Shown piece after piece: positions 23,192 through 23,245 of a stretch of 23,245 bases of DNA. The position numbers and the translations under genes are program-made. Positions within the stretch are counted from its first letter, which is position 1; each line of letters begins with the position of its first letter. The stretch is from an uncultured Lachnospiraceae bacterium (GTDB taxonomy: Bacteria; Bacillota; Clostridia; Lachnospirales; Lachnospiraceae): positions 1 through 23,245 of the forward strand of contig CAMWWJ010000010.1 in assembly GCA_947177925.1 (NCBI GenBank), given 5' to 3'. The notes below the pieces were generated by a model that had not been told where the DNA came from, ran no database searches, and worked only from the letters and a program-made list of their open reading frames with translations.

Positions 23192-23245
23192 ATGACCAAT
23201 ACCATGCCAGGGTTCAGACAACCATGTCCTCCGGCAGAAGAGGTG
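23192..23245 (+). CDS. Possible 5' end of a further gene, cut by the window edge
   Basis: From ATG 23192 an open frame runs to the end of the window (18 codons, beginning MTNTMPGFRQPCPP). The upstream AAAGGCGGCGG is a poor and distant ribosome-binding site. The Pro-rich start is vaguely like small spore-coat proteins such as CotJA, but this is too short to call. Confidence 0.25.
   Translation, partial: MTNTMPGFRQPCPPAEEV

Noticed and set aside
1..23245. CRISPR arrays, tRNA or rRNA genes, insertion-sequence transposases, attachment sites
   Set aside because: None seen: the only regular DNA repeats are the protein-coding LRR and YDG modules, and no transposase or integrase frame is present.

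Overview
The window looks like a chromosomal stretch from a Gram-positive anaerobic gut bacterium of the Lachnospiraceae/Clostridia type. Evidence: strong AGGAGG ribosome-binding sites, A/T-leaning sequence, very large secreted multidomain amylases ending in LRR_5 (BspA-type) repeats, a holin-like type I toxin and an IspF of the MEP pathway. The family assignment is inference; no rRNA or tRNA is present to fix it. All protein-coding genes lie on the plus strand.

Region 1 (195-20686) is a tandem array of four giant exported starch-degrading enzymes of 1600-1859 residues. In order they are an AmyE-like alpha-amylase (GH13_28-like) carrying CBM26-like and probable CBM74 starch-binding modules, a second GH13 alpha-amylase of unassigned subfamily with two Big_2 domains and a CBM26-like module, a MalS-like alpha-amylase (GH13_19-like), and a type I pullulanase (GH13_14-like, with CBM48 and the YNWGYDP signature). 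All four keep the GH13 catalytic Asp/Glu/Asp triad. Their catalytic halves differ, but all four end in the same three-part tail: a YDG/MBG-like beta domain, a CxxC-rich segment, and about 195 residues of LRR_5 repeats with a very basic C-terminus. None has a sortase anchor, SLH domain or dockerin, so this tail is the best candidate for a shared localisation module. Two amylases supply endo-cleavage, the MalS-like enzyme probably acts on maltodextrins, and pullulanase removes alpha-1,6 branches, so the array reads as a complementary cell-surface starch-degrading set. Genes 2 and 3 are separated by only 45 bp. A strong terminator hairpin, with a possible competing antiterminator, lies just before the pullulanase gene. 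No transporter or regulator is present.

Region 2 (20687-21372) has no conventional large gene but is densely structured: a long hairpin after the pullulanase gene, then a complete-looking type I toxin-antitoxin locus. This comprises a promoter, a leader with a 22-codon upstream ORF, a 40-residue membrane toxin whose Shine-Dalgarno can be sequestered, a terminator, and a convergent antisense RNA with its own promoter and intrinsic terminator. The upstream ORF ends one base before the toxin start, which suggests Mok/Hok-like translational coupling.

Region 3 (21373-23245) is housekeeping or general: ispF with an unusual CxxCxxCxH tail, then an Eis-like GNAT acetyltransferase, and at the extreme right edge the possible start of another gene.
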